Source of the DNA: Thermodesulfobacteriota bacterium
GTDB lineage: Bacteria; Desulfobacterota; Desulfobacteria; Desulfobacterales; JAUWMJ01
Assembly: GCA_034189135.1 (NCBI GenBank)
Contig: JAXHVO010000104.1
Location: 1 to 47,326, forward strand
Direction of reading: 5' to 3'
Length of the DNA stretch: 47,326 nt
A model generated the notes under the pieces. It was not told where the DNA came from. It worked only from the letters and a program-made list of their open reading frames with translations, and made no database searches. The position numbers were made by a program, and so were the translations under genes. Each line of letters begins with the position of its first letter. Within the stretch, counting starts at the first letter, position 1. This document shows, in pieces, positions 1 through 8,482 of this stretch.

Positions 1-82
1 TTGATAGTCAATCTGGTAAATTTATGTATCAGAGTCGTGTTTGAAAGCTTGGGGAGGAGAACCAATTAGAACACCAGTGGAT

Positions 83-1324
83 ATGGAACAAAAACAATCG
101 ATCAGAAGATGGGTGATCTTCACCATTGCATCCTTGCTGTTTGTGCTGTCACAGTTTTATCGGGCCTCCATTGCCGTCATCGCCCCTCAGCTGATTGCAG
201 ACACCGGGTTGAACACCAGAGAGTTAAGTCTGATATCGGCGGCGTTTTTCTATGCCTTTGCCCTGGCTCAGATCCCCATCGGTATTTATCTGGATCGGTT
301 TGGGGCACGGTGTACCATGACTTTTCTGTCCTTGGTGGCTGCTGTGGGAGCCCTGGTGTTTGCCCGGGCGGATTCGTTTGACGGATTGATGGCCGGGCGC
401 CTGTTACTGGGTATCGGTATGGCCTGCAATTTGATGGGGACGTTAAAGCTGCTCACCATGTGGTTCAGCCCGGTTCGATTTGCCACCCTCGCCGCGCTGG
501 TGGTCTCCATTGGAACGGCCGGCAATATCATGGCGACCACCCCACTGGTACTGCTGGTGCAGACCTTTGGATGGCGAATCACCTTTACGCTGTTTTCCGG
601 GTCCAACCTGCTGCTGGTAATTATTTTCTATGTCGTGGTGACCGACGGCCCCCATTCGAGCATTCCATCCAAACAAGAGGATTTGCGGCCGTCTTTGGGT
701 GATACCCTGTCAGGGATTGGAAATTTATTTCATACCAGGGACTATTGGATCATCTCCCTGGGTACCTTTTGCCGTTACGGTATCTTTGCCGCCTTTCAGG
801 CACTGTGGGCCGGGCCGTTTCTGATGAATGTGATGGGATTGTCCGCCATCACCACCGGGAATATGATTTTTCTCATGAATATCGGCCTGATCTTCGGCGG
901 ACCCGTGTGCGGTATTCTATCCGACCGGATCCTGAAAACACGCAAAGGGGTGGTGATAGGCGGTCTGGCAGGGCTATCCGGCATACTGCTGGTGATGGCG
1001 TTTTTACCCGCATCCGTCAATCAGGGGGTACTGTATGCGCTTTTTTTCCTGTGCGGCATATTCAGCAGTTCCGGCATGGTGATGTACTCCCATATTAAAG
1101 AACGGGTACCGCTGAATAAAGCGGGTGCGGCCATGACGGGAATTAACTTTTTCACTATGGCGGGTGCCGCGGTATTCCTCCAGGGTCTCGGCGCCATGAT
1201 GCAACACTTTTTCCCGGTGGCCACCCTGGGCGCTGCGGCATTTCAAACCGTGTTCATCGTCTGTTCCGTATGCCTGGCCGCCACGGCCCTGATATATGTT
1301 CAATCCCGAGAAACCCTGAGATAA
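83..1324 (+). CDS. MFS transporter
   Basis: Major facilitator superfamily permease of about 413 residues, with roughly a dozen hydrophobic segments spread over the whole protein. The loop between the second and third segments carries the MFS motif-A signature (GIYLDRFGAR), and RLLLGIGMAC follows in the next segments. It should move a small solute across the inner membrane; the substrate cannot be read from sequence. The start is uncertain. The reading frame is open from a TTG at 41, and a purine-rich stretch (GGGGAGGAG, about 51-59) could serve GTG 77 or, less well, ATG 83. ATG 83 is chosen because it begins the soluble stub just before the first membrane helix. It stands alone; the next gene is 318 bases away. 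Family confident, substrate unknown. Confidence 0.85.
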   Translation: MEQKQSIRRWVIFTIASLLFVLSQFYRASIAVIAPQLIADTGLNTRELSLISAAFFYAFALAQIPIGIYLDRFGARCTMTFLSLVAAVGALVFARADSFDGLMAGRLLLGIGMACNLMGTLKLLTMWFSPVRFATLAALVVSIGTAGNIMATTPLVLLVQTFGWRITFTLFSGSNLLLVIIFYVVVTDGPHSSIPSKQEDLRPSLGDTLSGIGNLFHTRDYWIISLGTFCRYGIFAAFQALWAGPFLMNVMGLSAITTGNMIFLMNIGLIFGGPVCGILSDRILKTRKGVVIGGLAGLSGILLVMAFLPASVNQGVLYALFFLCGIFSSSGMVMYSHIKERVPLNKAGAAMTGINFFTMAGAAVFLQGLGAMMQHFFPVATLGAAAFQTVFIVCSVCLAATALIYVQSRETLR

Positions 1325-1642
1325 TATTTCAAACTGTACCCGGCAAAATATATCAGACGGCAGACCCAGGGGGCGGTCCGGGTAAAATTACAACCGATCG
1401 TCTATACTGTTTCTTAAAATATACTCTCCAATTCTCGTTAGACTGCAAATTCCATCCGTTGAACGACAACCTCTTCATCTCTATGTAAAACTTTTGTAAA
1501 ACATTATAATTATTATGGATATAAATATTCGCTGTGCTATAGTTTAACCCAAGCATTCAAGATTGCCTCCTGGTTCGAGCAATGGATGAATGCTTTCGGA
1601 CGCAAAATCGATAAAGAATTTTAAAATATCAAGGAGCCAGTT
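1325..1642. other. intergenic region with leader hairpin
   Basis: No gene is seen in these 318 bases. An isolated TATAAT (1505-1510) has no convincing -35 partner. The downstream part holds the hairpin listed separately and the ribosome binding site AAGGAG (1631-1636) of the next gene. Confidence 0.6.
1551..1595 (+). promoter_or_regulatory. stem-loop upstream of the radical SAM gene
   Basis: The arms AAGCATTCA (1551-1559) and TGAATGCTT (1587-1595) pair perfectly, and an inner ATTGC/GCAAT stem extends the structure across a small internal loop. The apical loop contains CCTCC, which could pair with the GGAG of the downstream ribosome binding site at 1631-1636. The structure is seen; a regulatory role is inference. 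Confidence 0.45.
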
Positions 1643-3412
1643 ATGATGATGAACACCCCCCCGATTCACCCCCTTGGAACCCAGGCCAGGATTCTACTGT
1701 CCAGTGTTTTCGGTCCCTATGCTCAGGATGACCAATATGGAAGCAGAAAGATTAATCCCATGGAACTTTATCACAACCAGGTCACCCGCGTGCAGGGGGT
1801 GTATTCACTGCGAATGTTTCACCGCAGCTTCTCGCTTTTAATGATTCAGGCCAATATTGATGCGCCGTGTACGGTACTCGATTTTCCATCCCTTGACCGC
1901 TTTATCCGGGAAGTGAAGACCCATTCATACGATATCATCGGTGTCAGCTCCATCGGTCCGAATATTGGAAAAGTGAAAGCCATGTGTCGGTTGATTCGCG
2001 AGTATCAGCCGAATGCAACCGTGCTGGTGGGCGGCCATATTGCCTCCATGGAGAATCTTGATAAAATGGTCGAGGTGGACCGGGTCGTCAGGGGCGACGG
2101 CATTCGCTGGCTGCGGAAATTCATCGGTCAGGACCCCGAAGCACCGGTGAAGCATCCCATGGCCTACTCGGCCTTCGGGGCGCGAATCTTGGGAGTGACG
2201 CTTAGAGACAGGCCCGGAGATGTGGCGGCCATCCTCATTCCTTCAGTGGGGTGCCCCATCGGCTGTAATTTCTGTTCCACTTCCGCCCTGTTCGGTGGCA
2301 AAGGCCGGTTTATTAATTTTTATAAAACCGGAGACGAACTGTTTGATATCATGTGCGACATGGAGCGCAAACTCAAAGTGCGTTCCTTTTTCATACTGGA
2401 TGAAAACTTTTTGCTTCACCGCAGGCGCGCGCTTCGCCTGCTTGAACTGATGCAGGACCATCAAAAGGGATGGGCCCTCAATGTGTTCAGCTCGGCCAGG
2501 GTGATCAAATCTTATACCATGGAGCAGCTGGTGGGACTGGGTATCATCTGGGTGTGGATGGGGCTGGAAGGAAAGGACAATCATTATCGAAAATTAAACG
2601 ACATCGACACACGTAAACTGGTCAGAAAGCTACAAAACCACGGAATCCGCGTGTTGGGATCCACCATTATCGGACTGGAAAACCACACCCCGGAAAACAT
2701 GCCGGCCATGATCGACCATGCCATCAGCCACAAAACCGATTTTCATCAGTTTATGCTGTATACACCCAATCCGGGAACGCCGTTATATGAAACCCATAAA
2801 CAGGCAGGCACGCTGTTTGACGAATCTGACTTTTCCCTGGCGGACGCACACGGGCAGTATCGTTTTAACTACAGACATTCCCACATTGCCAACGGGATGG
2901 AAGGACGGTTTTTAATCGACGCCTTTACCCGCGACTTTGAGTCCAACGGTCCCAGTCTGGGCCGGCTGATACGGACCATGCTCAAAGGCTGGCAGCGTTA
3001 CCAAAACCACCCGGATAAACGGATTCGGGAACGATATCGATGGGATAGCGCCCCCATTCGAACCACTTACGCGGGTGCGGTCTGGGCGATGAAAAAACGG
3101 CTGGGGAGAAACAGGGCGGTGCACCACCAGCTGAAAATACTTCTCAAAGATCTTTACCGGGAATTTGGCTGGAAAACGCGGGTCATGGCACCCCTCATCG
3201 GCATATTCTGCCTGGCAGCCATGATCAATGAAGAAAGACGGCTGACAAAGGGACGGGCTCATGAGCCTGACACCTTTTATGAGAAAAACGATGCCGCATT
3301 GGTTCTGGAACAGGCGGAAGTGGTAGAAAAGAAAAAAGCCGTCAGAATGAACTTTCCGTTGCCCAATCCCGCTCCCGGAAGCTATGCGTCTTCCAAATCG
3401 GCCTCTGGGTAG
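1643..3412 (+). CDS. B12-binding-domain radical SAM protein
   Basis: Radical SAM enzyme of 589 residues. Residues about 70-165 look like a cobalamin-binding Rossmann fold (alternating beta/alpha, YDIIGVSSIGPN, VLVGGH). The radical SAM cluster motif CPIGCNFC has cysteines at 204, 208 and 211, where an iron-sulfur cluster would cleave S-adenosylmethionine. GLEGKD and the later STIIGLENHTPEN fit the rest of the barrel. The C-terminal 150 residues are helical and basic, ending in a low-complexity tail. Members of this class do methylations and carbon-skeleton chemistry; the substrate here is unknown. The start is supported by AAGGAG six bases upstream; two further in-frame ATGs follow at once. 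Transcribed alone, convergent with the next gene. Confidence 0.85.
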   Translation: MMMNTPPIHPLGTQARILLSSVFGPYAQDDQYGSRKINPMELYHNQVTRVQGVYSLRMFHRSFSLLMIQANIDAPCTVLDFPSLDRFIREVKTHSYDIIGVSSIGPNIGKVKAMCRLIREYQPNATVLVGGHIASMENLDKMVEVDRVVRGDGIRWLRKFIGQDPEAPVKHPMAYSAFGARILGVTLRDRPGDVAAILIPSVGCPIGCNFCSTSALFGGKGRFINFYKTGDELFDIMCDMERKLKVRSFFILDENFLLHRRRALRLLELMQDHQKGWALNVFSSARVIKSYTMEQLVGLGIIWVWMGLEGKDNHYRKLNDIDTRKLVRKLQNHGIRVLGSTIIGLENHTPENMPAMIDHAISHKTDFHQFMLYTPNPGTPLYETHKQAGTLFDESDFSLADAHGQYRFNYRHSHIANGMEGRFLIDAFTRDFESNGPSLGRLIRTMLKGWQRYQNHPDKRIRERYRWDSAPIRTTYAGAVWAMKKRLGRNRAVHHQLKILLKDLYREFGWKTRVMAPLIGIFCLAAMINEERRLTKGRAHEPDTFYEKNDAALVLEQAEVVEKKKAVRMNFPLPNPAPGSYASSKSASG

Positions 3413-3447
3413 TAGAATGCTCTTTTTACCAAACCATTCATGTTTGA

Positions 3448-4038
3448 TTAATGCGGATGAGGAATCTGTGCATTTAAGTTTATAACGATACCATGGGTTT
3501 TGCCAAAGGCCATCACCTCTTCGGGTTTGTGCTCACCGGCCTGGTAGGTGGATAAAAATTTCGCTGCTGCCAGCATATGCATGATATAAGAGATATGACC
3601 GGAATAACCGGTGTCGTCCAATATCTGAAGCTCCCGGATGGCCTTTTCCGCCATGTTCATGACCTGGCGGCTTAACATGGGTGGATGGTCCGGGCTGCAT
3701 TCGCGAACAGAATAGATCCTGCGGCAGGAAAAGGGACGGATTTGATAGATCATGCAGGCCTGGTTTTTCATCAAAAAGGGGCAGGCCGAGCGCTGCCCCT
3801 TTTCCCTCCTGGTTAAGTCGGCCGCAAGGGCCTTATTTACTTTGAGTTGCCGGGCCCGGGGCAGGCTACGGATTTTTTTCAGGATCACCAGCCCTTCCAG
3901 GGTAGTGATATCGATGCGTCCTGCATCGGTGCAGCAATACGCACAGCCTTTGCGGCAGGCCGCCTTTTGTTTATAATCAGCCGCCTGTGTTTCGAAGGCC
4001 TGATAGATCGATTGGAGTTGATCGATTTTTTTATCCAT
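3448..4038 (-). CDS. YkgJ-family cysteine cluster protein
   Basis: A 196-residue soluble protein with the cysteine-cluster (YkgJ-type, zinc/iron-chelating) signature. CxxxCxxCC has cysteines at 28, 32, 35 and 36, followed by C86, C95, C105 and C114, the later ones in the typical context CPFL...C.IYQIRPFSCR. Eight cysteines in this spacing imply a bound metal or Fe-S cluster. The biochemical role of the family is poorly defined. ATG 4038 has no strong ribosome binding site upstream. It converges on the radical SAM gene, with 35 bases between the stop codons. Confidence 0.82.
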   Translation of the reverse strand: MDKKIDQLQSIYQAFETQAADYKQKAACRKGCAYCCTDAGRIDITTLEGLVILKKIRSLPRARQLKVNKALAADLTRREKGQRSACPFLMKNQACMIYQIRPFSCRRIYSVRECSPDHPPMLSRQVMNMAEKAIRELQILDDTGYSGHISYIMHMLAAAKFLSTYQAGEHKPEEVMAFGKTHGIVINLNAQIPHPH

Positions 4039-4123
4039 ACCGGTTCACTGTGTTCCTTGTTTTGCAGACGGCCGCTTTTGTGTTGTCCTGCTAATGCCGG
4101 GTGCGGAGGGTGAAATACCTTGG

Positions 4124-5164
4124 TTAAAAACGGCCTTCCCGCACCTGATCTTTCTTAAGGCCTCCACGAAGTTTCACAATATGTTCGGGTGTCACGCTTT
4201 CGTTTTCCGGAAGAGGAACATCCCCTTTTTTCTTGCCCATTTCCGCCACGCTGGTCAACCCGTTGAGCTTTTCAGCTCCGGGAATGGCGGTGGAGTTGTC
4301 GCTGTAATAATCAAACCAGGGTAGGCCAAATTTTGTATATTCTTTTGATGTAAATGGTACGGTTGGAGGTGTCTCACCGGTAATTGTTCGCCAGATTAAA
4401 GAATTGGCAATATGGACAAAACACCGGCTTTTGTGGTCCATATCCCAGTCATTAAGATCAAAAGGATCATCGTATATTTCCTGCCGCATGCGGCCGCCGG
4501 GAGCAAGGCCCATTTCACCTGATGCCATGGGTGCAACTGCCCTGCAGACCGCAGTGGTATCAAATAGCGTTTCTTCCATCTCATCGAATTTCCGTTGGGG
4601 AAAACGCCTTTCAAACACCTTCCGTTTCATGGGATAAATCACAAGCTGGATCCCTCCATGCTCTGCCTCGCCGGTGATTTGTTCCTCCGCACTGTAGCCT
4701 GAGCCCAGTGGCATGGCAATAAACTGGCGGATAAATCCTTTTTCCACACAGTACCCGTCCAACCAGGGTTGTTCAGAGGACACCATATAGTCCTGGGGTT
4801 TTTGCTGCAGCCATTCGGACCAGTTTTCACCGGTCACCGCATTGATCTTTCCGGTGGCCACTTTAATGGCAAAGGGGTAAGAGGTGTCATGTTCTGAAAG
4901 ATAATCGGAATTAAAGCTCAGCCACAACGCCTCCGACTGGTACATGGGCAGCATCACTCCCCCATGCTCGACCCATAAGGGGGGAACGGTGGGGCCGAAA
5001 TCATCCACATGTTTCAGGGGAAATCTACCCAAACCCGGGGGAAGGGGATAATCGTTGCCGTCATCCGGGATCCTAAGAGTCCGTTGAAAATCGATGGCAA
5101 ACTGCGCATTTGGATGGACCTCGGGAAAGGAAAAATTTAAGGTATCATTGATTAATTCAATCAT
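4124..5164 (-). CDS. conserved protein of unknown function, second gene of an XRE module
   Basis: A 346-residue protein with no membrane segment or signal peptide and no motif I can tie to a known enzyme. Conserved-looking blocks include YPLPPGLGRFPL, a QSEALWLSF segment, and IKVATGKINAVTGENW near residue 100. The start is set at ATG 5164, not further upstream in frame, because AGGAGG sits seven bases before it and the upstream gene ends at 5178. It follows the XRE regulator with only 13 bases between them, so the two are almost certainly co-transcribed and this protein is the likely regulated output. I believe similar uncharacterised proteins occur widely, but cannot assign a function. Confidence 0.75.
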   Translation of the reverse strand: MIELINDTLNFSFPEVHPNAQFAIDFQRTLRIPDDGNDYPLPPGLGRFPLKHVDDFGPTVPPLWVEHGGVMLPMYQSEALWLSFNSDYLSEHDTSYPFAIKVATGKINAVTGENWSEWLQQKPQDYMVSSEQPWLDGYCVEKGFIRQFIAMPLGSGYSAEEQITGEAEHGGIQLVIYPMKRKVFERRFPQRKFDEMEETLFDTTAVCRAVAPMASGEMGLAPGGRMRQEIYDDPFDLNDWDMDHKSRCFVHIANSLIWRTITGETPPTVPFTSKEYTKFGLPWFDYYSDNSTAIPGAEKLNGLTSVAEMGKKKGDVPLPENESVTPEHIVKLRGGLKKDQVREGRF

Positions 5165-5177
5165 AATAAACCTCCTG

Positions 5178-5534
5178 TTACCACTTACCGTCTCGCACTT
5201 CACGAACGATACGCACCACCGCCTGATCCGGCATGTCTTTTAGGTCGCGTATCAATTGTGCAAACAGTTTGGGGCGTTTTCTGATAATTTCCTGGATGTC
5301 CTGTGAAATCTTACCACTCAGAGCCAGCAGAATATCATGGTCTTCATTAAGGTCATTCGCCAGGGCGATAATTTTTTCTTCCGACAGGTATTTTTGTTCT
5401 CCACGCTCCAGCTTGCTTAGATAGGATGGCTCAATTCCCACCCGTATGGCCACCTGTCTGAGCGAGTAGCGGGAGTCCCTTACTTTAAGGGCCTCTCTTT
5501 TTTCTCTGATGTAGCTGCCGAATATATTTTTCAT
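5178..5534 (-). CDS. XRE-family helix-turn-helix regulator
   Basis: A 118-residue DNA-binding protein. Residues 24-50 form a Cro/C1-type helix-turn-helix (SLRQVAIRVGIEPSYLSKLE), and the C-terminal half is helical and probably dimerises. The only usable ATG is at 5534. No ribosome binding site precedes it, because a strong promoter and a palindromic operator abut the start codon. The mRNA is therefore predicted to be leaderless. The operator overlaps the -10 box, so self-repression is the simplest model. It leads a two-gene operon with the unknown protein downstream. Confidence 0.9.
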   Translation of the reverse strand: MKNIFGSYIREKREALKVRDSRYSLRQVAIRVGIEPSYLSKLERGEQKYLSEEKIIALANDLNEDHDILLALSGKISQDIQEIIRKRPKLFAQLIRDLKDMPDQAVVRIVREVRDGKW

Positions 5535-5535
5535 A

Positions 5536-5555
5536 TGTGTAGTATATAGTACACA
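5536..5555. promoter_or_regulatory. palindromic operator overlapping the XRE -10 box
   Basis: A 20-base near-perfect palindrome: outer arms TGTGTA and TACACA, with a self-complementary TATATA centre and one mismatched pair. It covers the -10 box and ends one base before the start codon. It is the obvious binding site for the XRE protein it precedes. Confidence 0.7.
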
Positions 5556-5570
5556 TTACACAGTTGTCAA
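5541..5570 (-). promoter_or_regulatory. sigma-70 promoter of the XRE operon, leaderless
   Basis: Read on the minus strand: a perfect -35 TTGACA (5570-5565), an 18-base spacer, and -10 TATACT (5546-5541). The A of the ATG at 5534 lies seven bases beyond the -10, exactly where transcription should begin. There is no room for a ribosome binding site. Confidence 0.75.
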
Positions 5571-5892
5571 GTTGTTTTTTGAGATTTTTCCCCAATGAAT
5601 TGAAAAAAGGGTTTAAAAAGTTGTTGGGTGTCATACATGGCGAATGCATGGGTTGATTTTACTGGTGAGGGTGGGTCGGAACGAACCAAGATAAATTTGC
5701 TGTAGTGGGCGTCGGCAAAAGATATGCTTTTGTCGGGTTTCATTTTATGGTAGGCTCTAATCTTTCAGCAGGTACCGTGGCGATTTTTTAAACTCATATT
5801 ATCGGTATAAGCATATCTGCCATGGCGTCGGTTTGGTAAACAAAAAATTATCGTAGGAAAAAATCTCAAAGAGTGAAGGAAATACACCGCAG
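5571..5892. other. divergent intergenic region
   Basis: About 320 bases between the divergent XRE operon and the methyltransferase gene. The only structure noted is a hairpin at 5713-5735 (CGGCAAAAG / CTTTTGTCG around a five-base loop, one G-U pair). No coding sequence was found on either strand. Confidence 0.5.
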
Positions 5893-7037
5893 GTGGCAGC
5901 ATATCAGTATCAGCGGGATTCGGTTTATTTTGTTAAAATAGCTCAAGGCCTGACAGAAGCAGGGGCGGAAGAGCTGACTGAACTGGCGCCAAAGACGTTG
6001 CCCCGGAGTTTGGCGGAATTTATTTTAGCGCGGACACATCAACCCTGTATCGAATTAATTATTTGACCCGGCTGGCTTCACGTTGCCTGGCGCCGCTGCT
6101 ATCATTTCATTGTCATGATACCGATACGCTATACCAGAGGGCAAAACAGATACAATGGGAAGATTTTTTTGTCGATCGCAGCACCTTTGCCGTCTGGGGA
6201 ACTGTTTCCGACAGTGCGATTTCTCATTCAAAGTATGCCTCACTTCGCCTTAAAGATGCGGTGGCCGATTATTTCAAGGAAAAATCGGGAAAACGCCCTG
6301 ATGTGTCTATCAGGAATCCTGATATCCTGGTTGATCTTCATATCAGGCATGACAGAGCTACCATAAGCCTCGACACGTCGGGAGGCGCACTTCACCGGAG
6401 AGGGTACCGCGAGGAAACCGTACCGGCCCCCATGCAGGAAACCGTGGCGGCCGCGATTATTAGATTTACCAAATGGACCGGATCCTGCCCTTTGTATGAT
6501 CCCGTGTGCGGTCCGGGAACACTTTTGTGCGAAGCGCTCATGCGGTACTGTCGTATTCCTTCGGGCATTTTCAGAAATAAATTCGGTTTTGAATGTCTGC
6601 CTGACTTTGACCGTTCTATCTGGAAGCAGGTTAAGCAAGAGGCCGATGCTGGCATCCGGGAATTGCCGCAGGGACTGATCTCAGGCAGTGATCTGTCCGA
6701 AGAAGCGGTGACTGCGGCGAGGATAAACATCATGGGGCTTCATTACGGAAAGAATGTAAGGATTGAAATCACGGACTTCAGAAAGTTGCCTGCTATAGAG
6801 GGGCAGGTGATGGTGGCAAACCCTCCTTATGGTATTCGTCTGGGGGAAGAAGAGAACCTTGATGCATTTTACCGGGATCTCGGTGATTTTCTGAAGCAGA
6901 AATGCAAAGGTTCAACCGCTTATATTTACTTCGGAGAGCGCGATTATATAAAAAAAATCGGTCTGAAAGCCTCCTGGAAAAAGCCGATCAAGGCAGGCGG
7001 GCTTGACGGGAGGCTGGTTAAGTACGACATGTACTGA
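5893..7037 (+). pseudogene. rlmL: frameshifted THUMP / class I rRNA methyltransferase (COG0116, RlmL-like)
   Basis: Related to the N-terminal half of E. coli RlmL, which methylates N2 of a 23S rRNA guanine. From GTG 5893 the frame reads a THUMP-type N-terminus (VYFVKIAQGLTEAGAEELTEL). It then loses frame near 5985 and stops at 6064-6066. In the -1 frame the homology continues at once (GAKDVAPEFGG, then LTRLASRCLAPL) and runs to 7037. One missing G in the CTGGCG at 5983-5988 explains everything; restoring it gives about 382 residues, normal for the family. Catalytic motifs are intact: DPVCGPGTLLCEA (SAM binding) and NPPYGIRLGE. Either a genuine recent frameshift or a sequencing/assembly error. 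A programmed shift is unlikely because no slippery heptamer is present. GAAGGA lies 12 bases before the GTG. Confidence 0.8.
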
Positions 7038-7218
7038 CAAACGCAGCAAGCGAAAACCAGGCCGACTGATTTTTCAGCAACAAACAGTTTACTTGGCTTG
7101 ACTGATAGGCTTAGGGTGAAATTGGCTGGGGGAACCGCGATCACTTTGTATATACAACCATTCCGACCCATTTAAAAATCTGTCTATTAAATTTGGCCGT
7201 CATTAAAAGGAGGAAAAA

Positions 7219-7545
7219 ATGCAGAAAAAATGGACCTATAAAAATTATGAGATTCAGGAGGGATTAAAACCGGGAAGCACCACGTTTCGCTATTTTTTTG
7301 TGGTTTCCCAACAGGGGATGAAAAAAGGCCGATTTTGTGTCTGGATCAAGGATGAGGCCTTATCCGGTTTTGATTCGTCGAAAAATTTTGCGACCATTAT
7401 CTCGTCCCAAAGAGAAATTTGGGGCAAATGGATTAAGGAAAAAATTGATGCGCAGGATTGGCAAAATCGTGCTTTAAAAATTGATCACACCGGAGAAACC
7501 GAGATTAACCTGTCGGAGATGAAGGAACATGTGACCATGGATTAG
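7219..7545 (+). CDS. small conserved hypothetical protein
   Basis: A 108-residue soluble protein, rich in lysine and aromatic residues, with no motif I recognise. There is no signal peptide or membrane segment. The start is well supported by AAAGGAGG a few bases before ATG 7219. It is followed directly by an intrinsic terminator, so it is probably a single-gene transcript. Confidence 0.65.
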   Translation: MQKKWTYKNYEIQEGLKPGSTTFRYFFVVSQQGMKKGRFCVWIKDEALSGFDSSKNFATIISSQREIWGKWIKEKIDAQDWQNRALKIDHTGETEINLSEMKEHVTMD

Positions 7546-7555
7546 CGGTGGTTTC

Positions 7556-7585
7556 AAAACCTTTTCTTTGTCCCAAGGTTTTTTT
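7556..7585 (+). terminator. intrinsic terminator
   Basis: AAAACCTT (7556-7563) pairs with AAGGTTTT (7575-7582) around an 11-base loop, and the run of T continues to 7585. It sits 11 bases after the stop of the 108-residue gene and 22 bases before the stop of the convergent membrane protein. Confidence 0.65.
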
Positions 7586-7606
7586 AGCGATCCTTTTAAA
7601 GACTTT

Positions 7607-7999
7607 CTACTTAGAATATCTAATGGTTAAGGAAGTGACCACGCCCCAAACCCAGTTAAATACAAAGACCAGGGCTGGGGTGAGAAAACCAAGTTCTATG
7701 CCTGCAACACCTTTTTTCGCTTGATAGGGGAAAACAATAAATAGTTGAACGATGGTGGGAAACAGACTCAATAGTGTGCCTTTGAGAAATGGTTTGGAAT
7801 TGACCAGGGGCAGGAAAAATATTAAGCCCCAAATACCACCCCAGACAATGCGTGGATATAACCAACTTGCGGTTAAGGCAGGTGTAATCGACACACCCAA
7901 AGATTTTGTTATGCCTAAATCACCGGACAACCAAACCACCACGCTATTCGCCAGGGCACCTAAGCACCCGGCCGCAAAAAAAATTAACACTTTCTTCAT
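7607..7999 (-). CDS. small membrane protein of unknown function
   Basis: A 130-residue, glycine-rich integral membrane protein with four predicted helices (about residues 3-20, 50-65, 73-92 and 103-123). The first contains a small-residue motif (AAGCLGALANS). AAGGA lies about nine bases before ATG 7999. No family that would give a function is recognised. Its neighbours offer no functional context: it converges on the small gene at 7219 and is divergent from dnaE. Confidence 0.65.
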   Translation of the reverse strand: MKKVLIFFAAGCLGALANSVVVWLSGDLGITKSLGVSITPALTASWLYPRIVWGGIWGLIFFLPLVNSKPFLKGTLLSLFPTIVQLFIVFPYQAKKGVAGIELGFLTPALVFVFNWVWGVVTSLTIRYSK

Positions 8000-8482
8000 C
8001 GTTTTTTCCTTTTACCAAACCATCTGTTTTGAATAAGGGTATTTTAATTGACTTACCACAAAGGTAATAAGAGCGCCAGTGACAAATTTAGCGGCGTCGC
8101 AAAAAGTGTCTTCCTTCAGCTCAGCGGGTCATTGTGGCGCATGTTGTGATCGTTTACAGTATCATAACTACCTCTTTTGATTATAAAAAATTTACGCCCT
8201 GATTGTATCGCTGTTTTTGAGCAGGGGGATTTGAACTTTTAACGAATCCATCAATTTTTGACTTTAAAATTATTAAATGGAAATGTATATAAAAATTGTG
8301 TATAAGGAAAAGTGCGAGGATTGAAATTTTTTACCTTCCTTACGTAAACCCGAACCTTGGTTAAATATTAACAAGATTTACCCCTGAACCATATGCCGGA
8401 GCTGCAAGGCATGTAAAAATTGTCATTTTTCTAAAATCTCTGTGATTTTCCGTGTATTTCCGTGGTGAGACCATAAAAACAA
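8000..8482. other. intergenic region upstream of dnaE
   Basis: 483 bases without a gene. It is AT-rich and holds one dispersed repeat (8438-8465, listed separately). A TTGACT at about 8260 has no -10 at acceptable spacing. I could not identify a convincing dnaE promoter. Confidence 0.5.
8438..8465 (-). repeat. dispersed CCACGGAAA-type repeat, copy 1
   Basis: On the minus strand it reads as three degenerate units of about ten bases (CCACGGAAAT, ACACGGAAAA, TCACAGAG). The same 28-base pattern with a few mismatches occurs at 13100-13127 on the plus strand. It lies just before the dnaE start. Confidence 0.5.

Noticed and set aside
5714-5728. GG-N10-GC pattern upstream of the methyltransferase
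   Set aside because: Only the spacing matches sigma-54; it is better explained by the hairpin at 5713-5735.
3423-8020. Shared 14-mer TTTTACCAAACCAT at 3423 and 8007
   Set aside because: A 14-base match is expected by chance a few times in a window this size, and the flanks do not align.
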